From positions 4,402,001 to 4,466,000 of the forward strand of contig NZ_CP088952.1 in the NCBI RefSeq assembly GCF_021165955.1: 64,000 nt of DNA. Direction: 5' to 3'. Positions within the stretch are counted from its first letter, which is position 1; the number at the start of each line of letters is the position of its first letter. Source of the DNA: Massilia endophytica. Lineage in GTDB: Bacteria; Pseudomonadota; Gammaproteobacteria; Burkholderiales; Burkholderiaceae_D. The notes under the pieces were generated by a model. That model was given only the letters and a program-made list of their open reading frames with translations, made no database searches and had not been told where the DNA came from. Shown here piece by piece: positions 44,901 to 51,478 of this stretch. A program made the position numbers and the translations under genes.

Positions 44901-45794
44901 CCCGGGCGCTCCGCTGCCGCTGAAGCTGACGGTGGCCGCGCCGTTGCTCGCCGTGTAGGTGGCGCCTTCGGATGGGCTGCTGAAGGTGGCGGTGGGCTGC
45001 GGGTAGGTAACGACCACCGGAACGTTCGTGCTGTAGCCGCCGAACCATTCCACGAAGTCCTGCACCATGCGCCACTGGAAATTGTAGGTGCCTGCCGTCG
45101 ATGGCGCCGTGACCGTGAAGCTGAAGGTGCGCGAAGCACCGGGTGCGACCGTGGAGCTCAGGGCAACACGGTTGGCGCGCCAGATTGCGTTGTCCTGGGG
45201 GTTCTGCGAGCCCAGGCCGTGCGGCTGGCTGCCTCCGGGGGACCAGGTCGTGGTGCCGGTGTTCTGCATGGTGACCGACACCGAGTAGCTCTGCCCGGCG
45301 ATCATGGTGCTCGGCACGCTTTGCGAAACGAAGCTGGCATTGTTGACCGGGGCCGCCTGCGACGTCACTGTGATTGTGAAGGGCTGCGTGTCCGTTGTTT
45401 CGTCAAACTCGGCCAACGTGGCGCGCAGCCGGATCTGGTGCGTCCCAACCGGCAGTGCGGCCGTCAGTGTGGGGGTCCGCTGCGTGTTGATGTAGTTCCC
45501 ATTGATGTCGGTCCGTGTGGTGAACTGCTGCGATGCGAGCACGGTTCCGCTGGCATTGATGATCTCCAGCCGGTAAACGGTATCGTAAGGCAGGGCCGAT
45601 TTGACCGTTCCCGTAAATCCTACCGTCAGCGTGCCGCCCGCAGGTACTGTGCCGCTGGTAACGGTTGGAGCCACGCCCGTAAAGGTCGCATTGGCAAACG
45701 CGAGAGTGCAATAGCACTGCAACACCAGCCAGCAAACGAGTAGGGAGAAACGGCGAAGAAACGTAGAAAACTGCGGCAGAGACCACTGAGTCAT
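35985..45794 (-). CDS. Giant secreted SpvB/FG-GAP/YD-repeat (Rhs) protein with ParB-like toxin tip
   Basis: About 3,269 residues from the ATG at 45794 (MTQWSLPQFSTFLRR); a TTG-started form from 45839 is possible. Order: Sec signal peptide (LLVCWLVLQCYCTLAFA); two NBR1-like Ig domains (about 148-260 and 650-760; FVSQSVPSTM and FVSQTVPSTM) flanking several bacterial Ig repeats; more Ig-like domains to about 1180; SpvB domain from VPQLGNGIGG (about 1190, LAGLGWSIAGISRIERCG); at least seven FG-GAP/VCBS repeats (about 1510-1950; DFNGDGLTD, DFDGDGLPD, DINGD-like); TcdB/YD-repeat shell to DPTGF (about 3029); shared linker; C-terminal tip. The last 80 residues include VRADGRVVISDGHHRVQAAI, the GHHR motif of ParB/sulfiredoxin-fold nucleases. 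The YD-repeat shell normally encapsulates such a tip. An immunity gene follows directly. Confidence 0.88.
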   Translation of the reverse strand: MTQWSLPQFSTFLRRFSLLVCWLVLQCYCTLAFANATFTGVAPTVTSGTVPAGGTLTVGFTGTVKSALPYDTVYRLEIINASGTVLASQQFTTRTDINGNYINTQRTPTLTAALPVGTHQIRLRATLAEFDETTDTQPFTITVTSQAAPVNNASFVSQSVPSTMIAGQSYSVSVTMQNTGTTTWSPGGSQPHGLGSQNPQDNAIWRANRVALSSTVAPGASRTFSFTVTAPSTAGTYNFQWRMVQDFVEWFGGYSTNVPVVVTYPQPTATFSSPSEGATYTASNGAATVSFSGSGAPGTGASVSSLRLLEGGVAFGTTTSTSISASKSLAIGSHTIELQMTDSRGQTKSVYRTVNVVAPKPTVSMSSPASDRTVTASGTTASQLVSGSATAVGGSAITKIELLDNGAVVDTKTSTTSYSSTRALAIGSHSLALRATNALNEYATTPAVTVTVTPPPPVATITAPGNGSTHNVVSGNTVGVTISASGSSTSGYAVSSIQFYVDGAASGAAVAGASASKTVQLTPGSHTLGAAAIDSIGTVGSQASVTVNVVDQTLPSVTLVEPASNVGLVTASTANVSVGGTAFPASGTTLSSIELLQNGVVVATSTSTTISRVLSLAPGSYTVQLRATSTAGKQGYSATRTINVSQAVAGKSAQFVSQTVPSTMRAGQPYRVTVRMLNNGTTTWTDADMFRLGSQNPQDNRTWAGRVYLPTSVATGESADFTFDVTAPFQPGTYDFQWQMLREGDSWFGEKSANVPITVSTGAGPTAVTLSASPSNVRVTGTDTAQITLKASASSTAGMAKLELFKDSGHGYGLTPANSKSGNGSPLTWSTFQFLPAGLYNFKLRATDVNGVATDSPPVTVSITNSDLQGAVSGIRSNASGNPELFGYVCQVQNPAGLPFKVMLDAPTPDAGGTLLTQGVANVSTERDDAAVRSACITPSNSHHFVVDLAPYIGQYAGRALYVWAELPDHSQTVTLPCADNSCTMPGAMRVAMTTPQNGDQVASPNPVFMRMQITNGSGSYDEVAFNVDGQWVTAAAEGTPGMYSASKSGLAVRTAPYAVYAKVRAGNTTITSLVREFTVVTGLSLNPVLTSPANGATLTSGAPQQLTATVEGTVQSVKFFANGTLLGSATLSGGSWQYSWTPAAEGSYSLQARSYDGAGTEVGASATNTVTVAANNNATPVPIIVDVPQLGNGIGGTLPGQVVANSDGSSGYSLPLQLPPGILGMVPSLSLNYDGNSTSGLAGLGWSIAGISRIERCGKVIATDGKGDGVRFLDGAAQPVDRLCLDGQRLILANGSSSNDAAYWASGAVYRTEVESFTRVTALGADGKLGFKVETKDGRTSYYGDTANSHVDAAGRSDGLARRWYISRSNDRSGNTVAYDYNEDAATGESTPKSISWGANPVHGTPHFAQVLFHYELRTDRRVSYLAGSRTDERNLLTSIQTRVDTSNSSQGAWVTALTYNLSHALSASSGRSLLKSVEACDASGCLPATSFSWGERDPNAPRSFVALGSPRTGPDLQQLSAGSNNRRFDTIVAADFNGDGLTDLMERYRDGTTSQQRLYESAANGSWTAKSPLSLAGNIRAVLEAADFDGDGLPDLLVTDSGGTLKLCRASQRTGDQYNCAPVPLTASSTGTAVDPGNALAVDAKLRLVRDFNADGRDDLYLRTQAPGQVYRAWECLSTGAAFSCTEVTGSSNQKSLGFEGGDVEPFGPSGFADIDGDGRVDRMIVPKCEWKQMGDGSAPDWYCGNDDLGPQDLGVIGTGEPEVGAVRVHGYWLTYPNNQTAIAPQLPQGTMVGDLNADGYSDLVLGSVTLNIDGSISSGQGWLCLSKGDGNGDCRMLPVGGVPETARHYLSLTVGDFDGDGVVDVLRPISDSWETSNIQGDKYQLCRIGANTAGNPADLPLYQSCEAWTGPQFYAPSQRLIYSGASGAMVERSAFLGDFNGDGKTDIATHLGNGQWVIHGAANQALPGQALDKLITVTNGLGGTDTIEYALPNDSAVYRSTVARDDGQNLVGKLTYPSRPLVKSVRRTAGMAGERVTTYSYARLAADANGRGSLGFAEIVRTDMERGIATTSWPCLTFPHIGAECASRQKLGGVVLRSVTNEWQSNAIALAGGGQTRLPYLYRSTVVQRDPGNNDLGTSITVTAAPDSWGNVTNMSVTSKSDSNTAGWTADTVMTYYPANETDWRIGELKDRTETRTNNYNQISRLTSYSYDSLGRLNQEVRDGDVSEKLTTTYDRSTASFGLVGKTILSWTDPNGGAPQERTTTVNYTANGRFPASVTNAQGHTEQRQHDARTGLPTSVTDANGLITTSTTDAFGRVLTVTAPDGTVTETSVKKCNSNCPAGAGMVSIRDTKQAGDVRAAVPVLVFADRAGQAVRTFTWGYDGRTIVTDSSYDTAGRLSKVYWPRFNDGAGALVDNPSGAVLRSQTTYDALDRPLQVKTLDELGAEQTTTHTWEGFKHKIRNPKNFEVSETRDVWGKLAQTADADLKVTAFLFDAFGNLAKTTDSKGNVVTVSYDRWGRRTKLTDPDLGTTNYSVDAVGQTWKQVSPNELAAGQATLMQYDKLGRMTSRVSGDMTASWTYDALAGQGSCSSYRSCGKLVESRTLAGSTSVDFWQRHTYDSKGRPDTTTTSLDTNYTSKHVYDIWGRLLREEHQRGTDAAKAYERRYNAWGQLARIERAGQAVWTGTGQDAAGRMTGWTLGNGLAVSQQFNANTGRLGTGAVGNVLTEDYHYDVLGNVSQRSQRWGTVGFAEDFQYDSLNRLKNSQITNLGTMQQQPLQVFTYDELGNMLSKTGVGTGNYEYPLPGAGRPHAVSNIPGVGSFNYDFNGNMTSGAGRTVTWNSFDMPVQISKGGASSTFYYGADHQRVKQVRSDGVTLWYAGAMEVEAGTSTTVKTYLPNGIGVEIEKSGTSTLLYTHQDRLGSVVAITDGTGAVVESLAYDSWGKRRDRVSVATPDSLDGDKDNKGFTGHEMLDQLDLVHMNGRVYDPLVARFMSADPIIQDPLHSQSYNRYSYVWNNPTNLTDPTGFVGETAQGNNQSIVCRLLGWCGPSAASKGARTENGESTKENGSAVVTKDSGKAQEKSAGTNRNDLIREAMLSSPNRLVTQSAACVGNEAACVMAGAAPLGGGWLIGTKLGQATLALLGFGAEVQGVADGTPSGRGTAGLGAKAAASSAEANVAALANGESILVNMNPKNLISQQSKNEMSGSVIKRLEKDMRANGYDASQPVSAVVRADGRVVISDGHHRVQAAIRAGITGIPVDVYRP
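36706..38746 (-). repeat. 2,041-bp direct repeat of the rhs core, copy A
   Basis: Lies inside the full-length rhs gene (residues about 2349-3029) and matches 31936-33976 without gaps at an offset of 4,770 bp. Confidence 0.93.
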
Positions 45795-45999
45795 ATCGGG
45801 ACGCGCTTGCGACGGCGGAAAATATTGGTTGAGCAACAAATTTGCAAAGCCGCAATTCTGCCTCAGCAGTTGCTACCAAAAGTTCACACAAAGTCACATG
45901 GCAAATAAATATTATCTCGATACAACACTTTCAGCGCTCCGCGCGCGGGTTGACAGCCGCAGCGGAAGCGAACGGATTGACTATCAAATGAGAAGTAAG

Positions 46000-46017
46000 G
46001 CGGCATTCAGACGCCGC
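46000..46017 (-). terminator. Short hairpin downstream of the HDOD gene
   Basis: GCGGC (46000-46004), 8-nt loop, GCCGC (46013-46017), with AAG/CTT-like pairs extending it across a bulge. On the minus strand it follows the HDOD stop by about 14 bases and precedes TTACTTCTC. Weak intrinsic terminator candidate. The rest of 45840-46031 holds the rhs upstream region; GATAAT at about 45917-45912 (minus strand) could be its -10, without a clear -35. Confidence 0.3.
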
Positions 46018-46031
46018 TTCAATGGCAGGCT

Positions 46032-47546
46032 CTAACTGCCGCCCAACGCCAGCAGTACCTGGCCCTTGAGGGCGCGGATCAGCGAGGCTTCGTCCGGCGG
46101 CACGCCTTCGGGAGCGGGCACGCTGCGGTCGGCGTAGAAGAGGCCCAGGCGCTTGCCGTCCACGACCAGCGGCAGCACGATGAAGCTGCGCGCGTCCGGC
46201 AGCAGCCTGCGGTGCCAGTCGGGCAGCAGGGCCTGGATCTTGGCCGCGCTCGCGTCCGAGATCATGAGGTCGGCGTCGTTGCTCATGGCGAGGTGGAAGA
46301 GGTCTTCGCCCTCGGCGCCGAAGCAGAAGCCAATCTGGCGGCGGCCGTAGTCTTCGCCGAAGGCGATGCGGGCGCGGTACTGGCCGCTCTGCACGTCCTT
46401 CAGGCAGACCGTGGCGAAGCGGAAGCCCATGCCGCGGTACAGCGTGTCGAGCACCACGTGGATCAGCTCGTTGACCTTGGCCCTTCCCGCCACGCGCAGG
46501 GAGGTGACTTCCTGCACGCCCGCCAGCAGGCGGTCGCGCGCGTCGAAGGGTTTGCCGCTTGGGTGCGCGCCGCCTGTCTGCTGGATGCCTGTGTCCATGG
46601 TGGCCGATGCCAGCACGTCCGGCAGGCCCGGCGCTTCGGGCTCGGCGCCGGCCTGGGGCGCAAGCTGCATGCTGTCCAGCAGGCTGGCCATGCTCTTGCG
46701 CACGCTGGCGAAGAGGGTCGCCATCTGCTCCCGGCCGAGGTTCAGGGCGTCGCCGTAGCGCTGGCGCATGGCCTGCAGCTCGTCCGGCCGGGGGCCGCCC
46801 TTGCGCAGCAGGGGCCGCGCCACGTCGTTGCCGAAGGAGACCACCTGGCGCGTCCATTCATCCTTGTCGCGCGCGGGCTTGAGCGGCCCGGGCGGCAATG
46901 GCGCAAGCGAGCGCACGATCACTTCGGGGATGCGCCATTCGCGCAGGATGGCGGCCGACAGGCTGTCGTAGCTGCTGCCCAGGATGTATTGCGAGGCCTG
47001 GGCCTGCGTGTACTCGCCGCTGGCCACCAGCTGCTCGATCTCGCGGAAGCGCTCATGCTCGCGCGAGGCCACCAGCAGCGGGCCGATATTGCGGAACAGC
47101 GCGCCAATCGAAGCTTCCTCGGCCCCGGCGAAGGGCCCGCTGCGCGAGGCCTCGCGCCCCGCCAGGCTGGCGCAGAGCGAGGCTTCGAGTTCCACCCGCA
47201 CGCTTTGCGCATGCTTGCTGTTGTCGAGGGTGTCCACCAGCAGCATGGCCAGCGCCGTGGTCTTCACGCTGTCGAAACCGAGCAGGGAGATGGCGCGCGA
47301 AATGGTGGTTACGGGCGTGCCGGAGGCGGTGCGGTATTGCGGCGTGTTCGCCAGGCGCAGCACGCGCTGCGTGAGCGCCACGTCGGACAGCACGTAGTAG
47401 GCAAGGCTGTTGGTGCCCTGGTCTTCGGAATCCACCAGTTCCACCACGCGCGCCACGGCGCCGCCCAGGGCGAACAGTCCCTCATCGCCCGTGAGCTTTT
47501 TCAGCAGGTTTCCCCTGACCGGCCGGGGCTCCAAATTTATTGCCAT
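46032..47546 (-). CDS. HDOD-GAF domain signalling protein
   Basis: 504 residues. An N-terminal HDOD domain (about 20-240; LPxL-like start, YYVLSDVALTQRVLRLANTP and TTISRAISLLGFDSVKTTAL) is followed by a variable linker and a C-terminal GAF-like domain (about 335-500; DTLYRGMGFRFATVCLKDVQ, RSFIVLPLVVDGKRLGLFYA). HDOD proteins lack HD hydrolase activity and act as signalling partners, often around chemotaxis or cyclic-di-GMP. It lies downstream of the receiver-TPR and HD-GYP genes on the same strand, 64 bp apart. Confidence 0.85.
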   Translation of the reverse strand: MAINLEPRPVRGNLLKKLTGDEGLFALGGAVARVVELVDSEDQGTNSLAYYVLSDVALTQRVLRLANTPQYRTASGTPVTTISRAISLLGFDSVKTTALAMLLVDTLDNSKHAQSVRVELEASLCASLAGREASRSGPFAGAEEASIGALFRNIGPLLVASREHERFREIEQLVASGEYTQAQASQYILGSSYDSLSAAILREWRIPEVIVRSLAPLPPGPLKPARDKDEWTRQVVSFGNDVARPLLRKGGPRPDELQAMRQRYGDALNLGREQMATLFASVRKSMASLLDSMQLAPQAGAEPEAPGLPDVLASATMDTGIQQTGGAHPSGKPFDARDRLLAGVQEVTSLRVAGRAKVNELIHVVLDTLYRGMGFRFATVCLKDVQSGQYRARIAFGEDYGRRQIGFCFGAEGEDLFHLAMSNDADLMISDASAAKIQALLPDWHRRLLPDARSFIVLPLVVDGKRLGLFYADRSVPAPEGVPPDEASLIRALKGQVLLALGGS

Positions 47547-47610
47547 TTAACAACGACCGTTAGAATAATTACAGGCAACCATTGTAGCCCTTGCGGGATG
47601 AAAGCTGGCG

Positions 47611-49257
47611 TTATATTCGCCGCCTGCGCAAGGGCGCCGTGCGGCGGCCGGGACGGATGTTGTATTTGCGGAGCAGCTCTTCGTAGAGGCCGCTCAGGGC
47701 ATTGAGTTTGGGATTGACGGGGTCGAGGCGGCGCACATTGGCGATCATTTCGAGGGCGGCAACGCCGAGGTGGTCTTCCCAGCCGTTGTGCTCCAGGCAC
47801 TTGAGCACGGCCACGGAGGCATTGAACACCACCTGGGGATTGTCCGGCAGGCGGGCGACGGCTTCCAGCATGATCTCCACCGCGCCCTGGAAGTCGCCCG
47901 CTTTCGCGCGCTCGGCGCCGGCGGCCACCATGCGCGCCACGTCCATGCGGCTTTCCGCGGCCAGGCGCTGCGCCATCTCGCCGTGGCCCGCTTCGTCCAG
48001 CGTGTCCACGGCGCGGGCCAGGCCCTGGCTGCCGCTGACGTTGCGCATGACCTCGCGCACCACCTCTTCGGCCACCTCCTCCTTGCCTGCGCTCAAGGCG
48101 GCCAGCGCCAGCGCCATCTTCAGCTCGTTCGACACGGCCGGCGCCGTGCGCACGCCCGTGATGGCGGCGGCCACGGACTGTTCCAGGCGCTCCTTGTCGC
48201 CCGTGTAGTCGTGCAGCATGGCCGAGGCAATGGCGCTGCACACTTCGCGGTTGGGGGCGCTGAGCAGGGCCTTGTCCAGGTCGCGGATCACGGAAGCGGC
48301 CTGCAGCGGGTCGCCCTTGCGCACCAGGGTCTGCACCAGGCGGGCGTGGTCTTCGGGGTCGCGGAATTCGGAGAAGCGGGCGCGGTTGACGACCTGGCGC
48401 AGGGCCTTTTCCGCCGTGTCGATATCGCCCGATTCCAGCGCCACCTCGCCCAGGCGCCGCAGGCGGCGGATGGCGTGCGGCGACAGGGCCACGGCGTCGC
48501 TCAGCACGGCCTTGGCCTGCTCCAGCCGCCCTTCCGCTTCATGCGTGCGGGCCAGCCAGTCGTAGGCGTCGAGGAAGCGCCGGTTGTGGCTCAGCAGGTC
48601 TTCCAGCATGCCGCGCGCGTCTTCCGTATGCCCCTGCATGAAGAGCGTCTTGGCCTGGCCCAGGCGGGCCCAGTGGATGGCCTTGCTATCCCACAGCTCG
48701 GCATAGATGGGCGCCGCGCGCGAGGGCTCGCCCAGCATCAGGTAGTTCTCCGCCCGCAGGCGCATGAAGTCGGCGGCGAAGCGGCCCGCCTCCTGCTCCT
48801 GGCAGAAGTCGATGGCGGCGCGGTGGTCGCCCAGCTCCATGAGCTCGTGCACGGGCAGCAGGGCGTCGCGCTTTTCCAGTGCGCGCTCGATGCGCTCGCG
48901 CATGCTTTCGGCCGTGAAGGGCTTGAGGATGTAGTCGTTCGGCTGCAGCTCGGCCACGCCGATCACCTTGCTGAACTGGCCCTCGCCCGTCACCATGAAG
49001 AACATGGCCGAGGGCTGCATGAGGCGGTGGTGCCGCAGGTCTTCGAGGAGCTGCTGGCCGTCCTGGCCGCCGTCCAGCTCATATTCGCAAAGGATGAGGT
49101 CGTATGGCCGGGTGTTCAGCGCGCGGATGGCCTGGGTGGAATTGACCACGTCGTCGATCTTGCTCATGCCAAAGAGGCTGAGCATGTTGTGCAGGCTGTT
49201 GCGCATGCCTGCGTGGGGTTCGACGATGAGCGCGCTAAGGCTCTTGAGTTCGGTCAT
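47611..49257 (-). CDS. Receiver-TPR response regulator with degenerate phosphoacceptor
   Basis: 548 residues from the ATG at 49257 (MTELKSLSALIVEPHAG); a longer frame overlaps the HD-GYP gene. Residues 1-130 form a receiver domain and about 160-540 a series of TPR-like helical repeats (ALAALSAGKEEVAEEVVREV and similar). The phosphoacceptor Asp is replaced by Glu58 (LILCEYELDGGQDG), and the acidic pair at the N-terminus is EP instead of DD; the Thr (MVTGE) and Lys (YILKPF) positions remain. It may thus signal without phosphorylation. It starts 25 bp after the HD-GYP stop, so both are one operon. Confidence 0.85.
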   Translation of the reverse strand: MTELKSLSALIVEPHAGMRNSLHNMLSLFGMSKIDDVVNSTQAIRALNTRPYDLILCEYELDGGQDGQQLLEDLRHHRLMQPSAMFFMVTGEGQFSKVIGVAELQPNDYILKPFTAESMRERIERALEKRDALLPVHELMELGDHRAAIDFCQEQEAGRFAADFMRLRAENYLMLGEPSRAAPIYAELWDSKAIHWARLGQAKTLFMQGHTEDARGMLEDLLSHNRRFLDAYDWLARTHEAEGRLEQAKAVLSDAVALSPHAIRRLRRLGEVALESGDIDTAEKALRQVVNRARFSEFRDPEDHARLVQTLVRKGDPLQAASVIRDLDKALLSAPNREVCSAIASAMLHDYTGDKERLEQSVAAAITGVRTAPAVSNELKMALALAALSAGKEEVAEEVVREVMRNVSGSQGLARAVDTLDEAGHGEMAQRLAAESRMDVARMVAAGAERAKAGDFQGAVEIMLEAVARLPDNPQVVFNASVAVLKCLEHNGWEDHLGVAALEMIANVRRLDPVNPKLNALSGLYEELLRKYNIRPGRRTAPLRRRRI

Positions 49258-49282
49258 GGTACGAAAAGGGCCGGCGTTTCCT

Positions 49283-50851
49283 TCACGCTCCGAAGTCGGG
49301 GTCGCGCGCCACCACGTCGGCCAGCGCCAGCACCACTTCGGGATCGAACTGCGTACCGCTGCGCTCGCGGATATAGGCCATGACATCCGGATGCGGCCAC
49401 GGGTCCTTGTAGGTGCGCTCGTGCAGCAGGGAATCGAACACGTCCACCACGGCCACGATGCGGGCCGACAGGGGAATCTCCCGCCCCTTCAGGCCGTTCG
49501 GATAGCCGCGGCCGTCAAAATGCTCGTGGTGGGCGCCGGCGATTTCCGCGCCATAGGTCAGGTAGCTGGGCCCGTCCACCATTTTGGCAGCGCGTTCCAG
49601 CACGGTGCGGCCCACGTTGGCGTGGTCCTGCATCACCGTCTTTTCCTCGGGCGTGTGGGGGCCGGGCTTGAGCAGGATGGCGTCCGGCGTCGCCACCTTG
49701 CCCACGTCGTGCAGGATGCTGGCCAGGCCGATCATGTCCAGCAGTTGCGGCGTGAGCTCGTCCTGGTAGACGCCGCGTTCCTTCATGCGCTCGGCAATGG
49801 CGGTGGACAGGCGCTGCACGCGGCGCACATGGCCGCCCACGCCGCCGTCGCGGAATTCGGCCAGGTCGGCCAGGGCCACCACGGTGGCTTCCTGCGCCTT
49901 GCGCAGCTGGCCGTAGACGTAGAGGTTGTCGAAGGCGGCGGCGATGCGCTCGCAGAACACCTCCAGCAGGTCGCGCTGGATCTGGGCCAGGGGCCAGGGC
50001 GGCGTGACGGAGATGGCGACGTCGCGCTTTTCCTGCGTATGGATGAAGAGCACGTTGGCCGGGTGTTCGAACTGGCTCTTCTTGGTGGCGAAGGCCTTGG
50101 CGATGGTGGGCCAGAGCGAGTGATCGGTGGGCATGTGCTCGCCTTCGGCCAGGGGCGAGTAGTTGCCCGTGGCGGCCACGACGGTGGTGTCGCCCGTGTC
50201 CTGCTGCATGAGGCAGAGCACGCCGTCCGCGCCCACGTCGAGAATGGCGGATACCTGGTTCAGCACGCCGGAGGCGAACTCGCGCAGGGAGTGGATCTGG
50301 TAGAGGTTGGTGGCGCCCGCCAGGATCTTGCCCAGGCCCACGCGGCTGCGTTCGAGCATGTTCAGGCTCTCGTAGGCGCGCAGGGCGGAAATGACGGTGG
50401 TGAAGAGCTTCTGGGTGGTGAGCTCGGTCTTCGCCTTGTAGTCGTTGATGTCGTACTCGATGATCACGCGCTGCTCGGGCGCCTGGCCCGGCTGGCCGGT
50501 GCGCAGCACCACGCGCACGATGGCGTTGTGCAGCTCCTCGCGGATGCGGCGCGCCAGCAGCAGGCCCGCGTCATCCGTCTCCATCACCACGTCCAGCAGC
50601 ACGAGGGCGATGTCCGGCGTTTCGCTCAGGATCTTGAAGCCTTCGCGCGCGCTGTAGGCGGAGAACAGCTCCAGCTCGCGGCCCTTGAAGGAGACATTGC
50701 GCAGGGCCAGGCGGGTGACGGCGTGCACGTCCTGGTCGTCGTCCACGATCAGCACGCGCCACAGGCGCTGCTCAGGGGGCATGGAATCGCCTGGCTGCTC
50801 CTCCTCTTCCTCAAGCAGCCAATCGTCCTCGCTGCCAGCCGGTTCCGTCAT
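49283..50851 (-). CDS. Response regulator with DUF3369 and HD-GYP phosphodiesterase domain
   Basis: 522 residues from the ATG at 50851 with AGAGGAG upstream. After an acidic N-terminal stretch (WLLEEEEEQPGDS) come a receiver (about 30-155; VLIVDDDQDVHAVT, Asp in ALVLLDVVME, Lys in DYKAKTE), a DUF3369/GAF-like domain (about 165-330) and HD-GYP (about 345-520) with ILHDVGKVATPD, QDHANVGRTVLE and HHEHFDGRGYPNGLKG. All metal-binding residues are present, so cyclic-di-GMP hydrolysis under two-component control is expected. No sensor kinase is encoded beside it. Confidence 0.92.
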   Translation of the reverse strand: MTEPAGSEDDWLLEEEEEQPGDSMPPEQRLWRVLIVDDDQDVHAVTRLALRNVSFKGRELELFSAYSAREGFKILSETPDIALVLLDVVMETDDAGLLLARRIREELHNAIVRVVLRTGQPGQAPEQRVIIEYDINDYKAKTELTTQKLFTTVISALRAYESLNMLERSRVGLGKILAGATNLYQIHSLREFASGVLNQVSAILDVGADGVLCLMQQDTGDTTVVAATGNYSPLAEGEHMPTDHSLWPTIAKAFATKKSQFEHPANVLFIHTQEKRDVAISVTPPWPLAQIQRDLLEVFCERIAAAFDNLYVYGQLRKAQEATVVALADLAEFRDGGVGGHVRRVQRLSTAIAERMKERGVYQDELTPQLLDMIGLASILHDVGKVATPDAILLKPGPHTPEEKTVMQDHANVGRTVLERAAKMVDGPSYLTYGAEIAGAHHEHFDGRGYPNGLKGREIPLSARIVAVVDVFDSLLHERTYKDPWPHPDVMAYIRERSGTQFDPEVVLALADVVARDPDFGA

Positions 50852-50989
50852 ACACTCTCCTCTTGCGAAGGGCACATTGTTGGTTCTCAGCATAATCAGT
50901 ATTTATCATCATGACAATCAAAAACTGCTGCTACCAGAGGGCAAGTCTGGTACGCTGTTGCGACATTCTCATTCAAGGGATCGACCGCT

Positions 50990-51478
50990 ATGCAAGAAAC
51001 GCAAGTGCAAGACGCCGGCGCAGACGGCTTGGGCCGTGAGTTCCTCGCCTTCACCCTGGGCAAGGAAGAGTACGGCATCGACATCCTGAAGGTGCAGGAG
51101 ATCCGCGGCTACGAGGCCGTGACGCGCATTGCCAACGCACCCGAATTCATCAAGGGCGTGATCAACCTGCGCGGCATCATCATTCCCGTGGTGGACATGC
51201 GCATCAAGTTCCGCCTGGGCGAGCCCGTCTATGACCAGTTCACGGTGGTCATCATCCTGAACATCAAGGGCCGCGTAGTGGGCATGGTGGTGGACAGCGT
51301 GTCCGACGTGACGACCCTGACGCCGGACCAGATCAAGCCCGCCCCGGAAATGGGCACGGCCTTCAGCACCGAGTACATGATCGGCCTGGGCACGGTGGGT
51401 GAAAGGATGCTGATCCTGATGGACATCGACAAGCTGATGTCCAGCGCAGAAATGGGCCTGATGGATTCCCTGGCTTAA
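50990..51478 (+). CDS. cheW: CheW chemotaxis coupling protein
   Basis: 162 residues with the usual CheW fold: FLAFTLGKEEYGIDILKVQE, EFIKGVINLRGIIIPVVDMR and VVGMVVDSVSDVTTL. CheW links chemoreceptors to CheA kinase. Here it stands alone, divergent from the HD-GYP operon and overlapping the J-domain gene tail to tail by 4 bp. Upstream, 50852-50989 must hold both divergent promoters. Confidence 0.95.
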   Translation: MQETQVQDAGADGLGREFLAFTLGKEEYGIDILKVQEIRGYEAVTRIANAPEFIKGVINLRGIIIPVVDMRIKFRLGEPVYDQFTVVIILNIKGRVVGMVVDSVSDVTTLTPDQIKPAPEMGTAFSTEYMIGLGTVGERMLILMDIDKLMSSAEMGLMDSLA

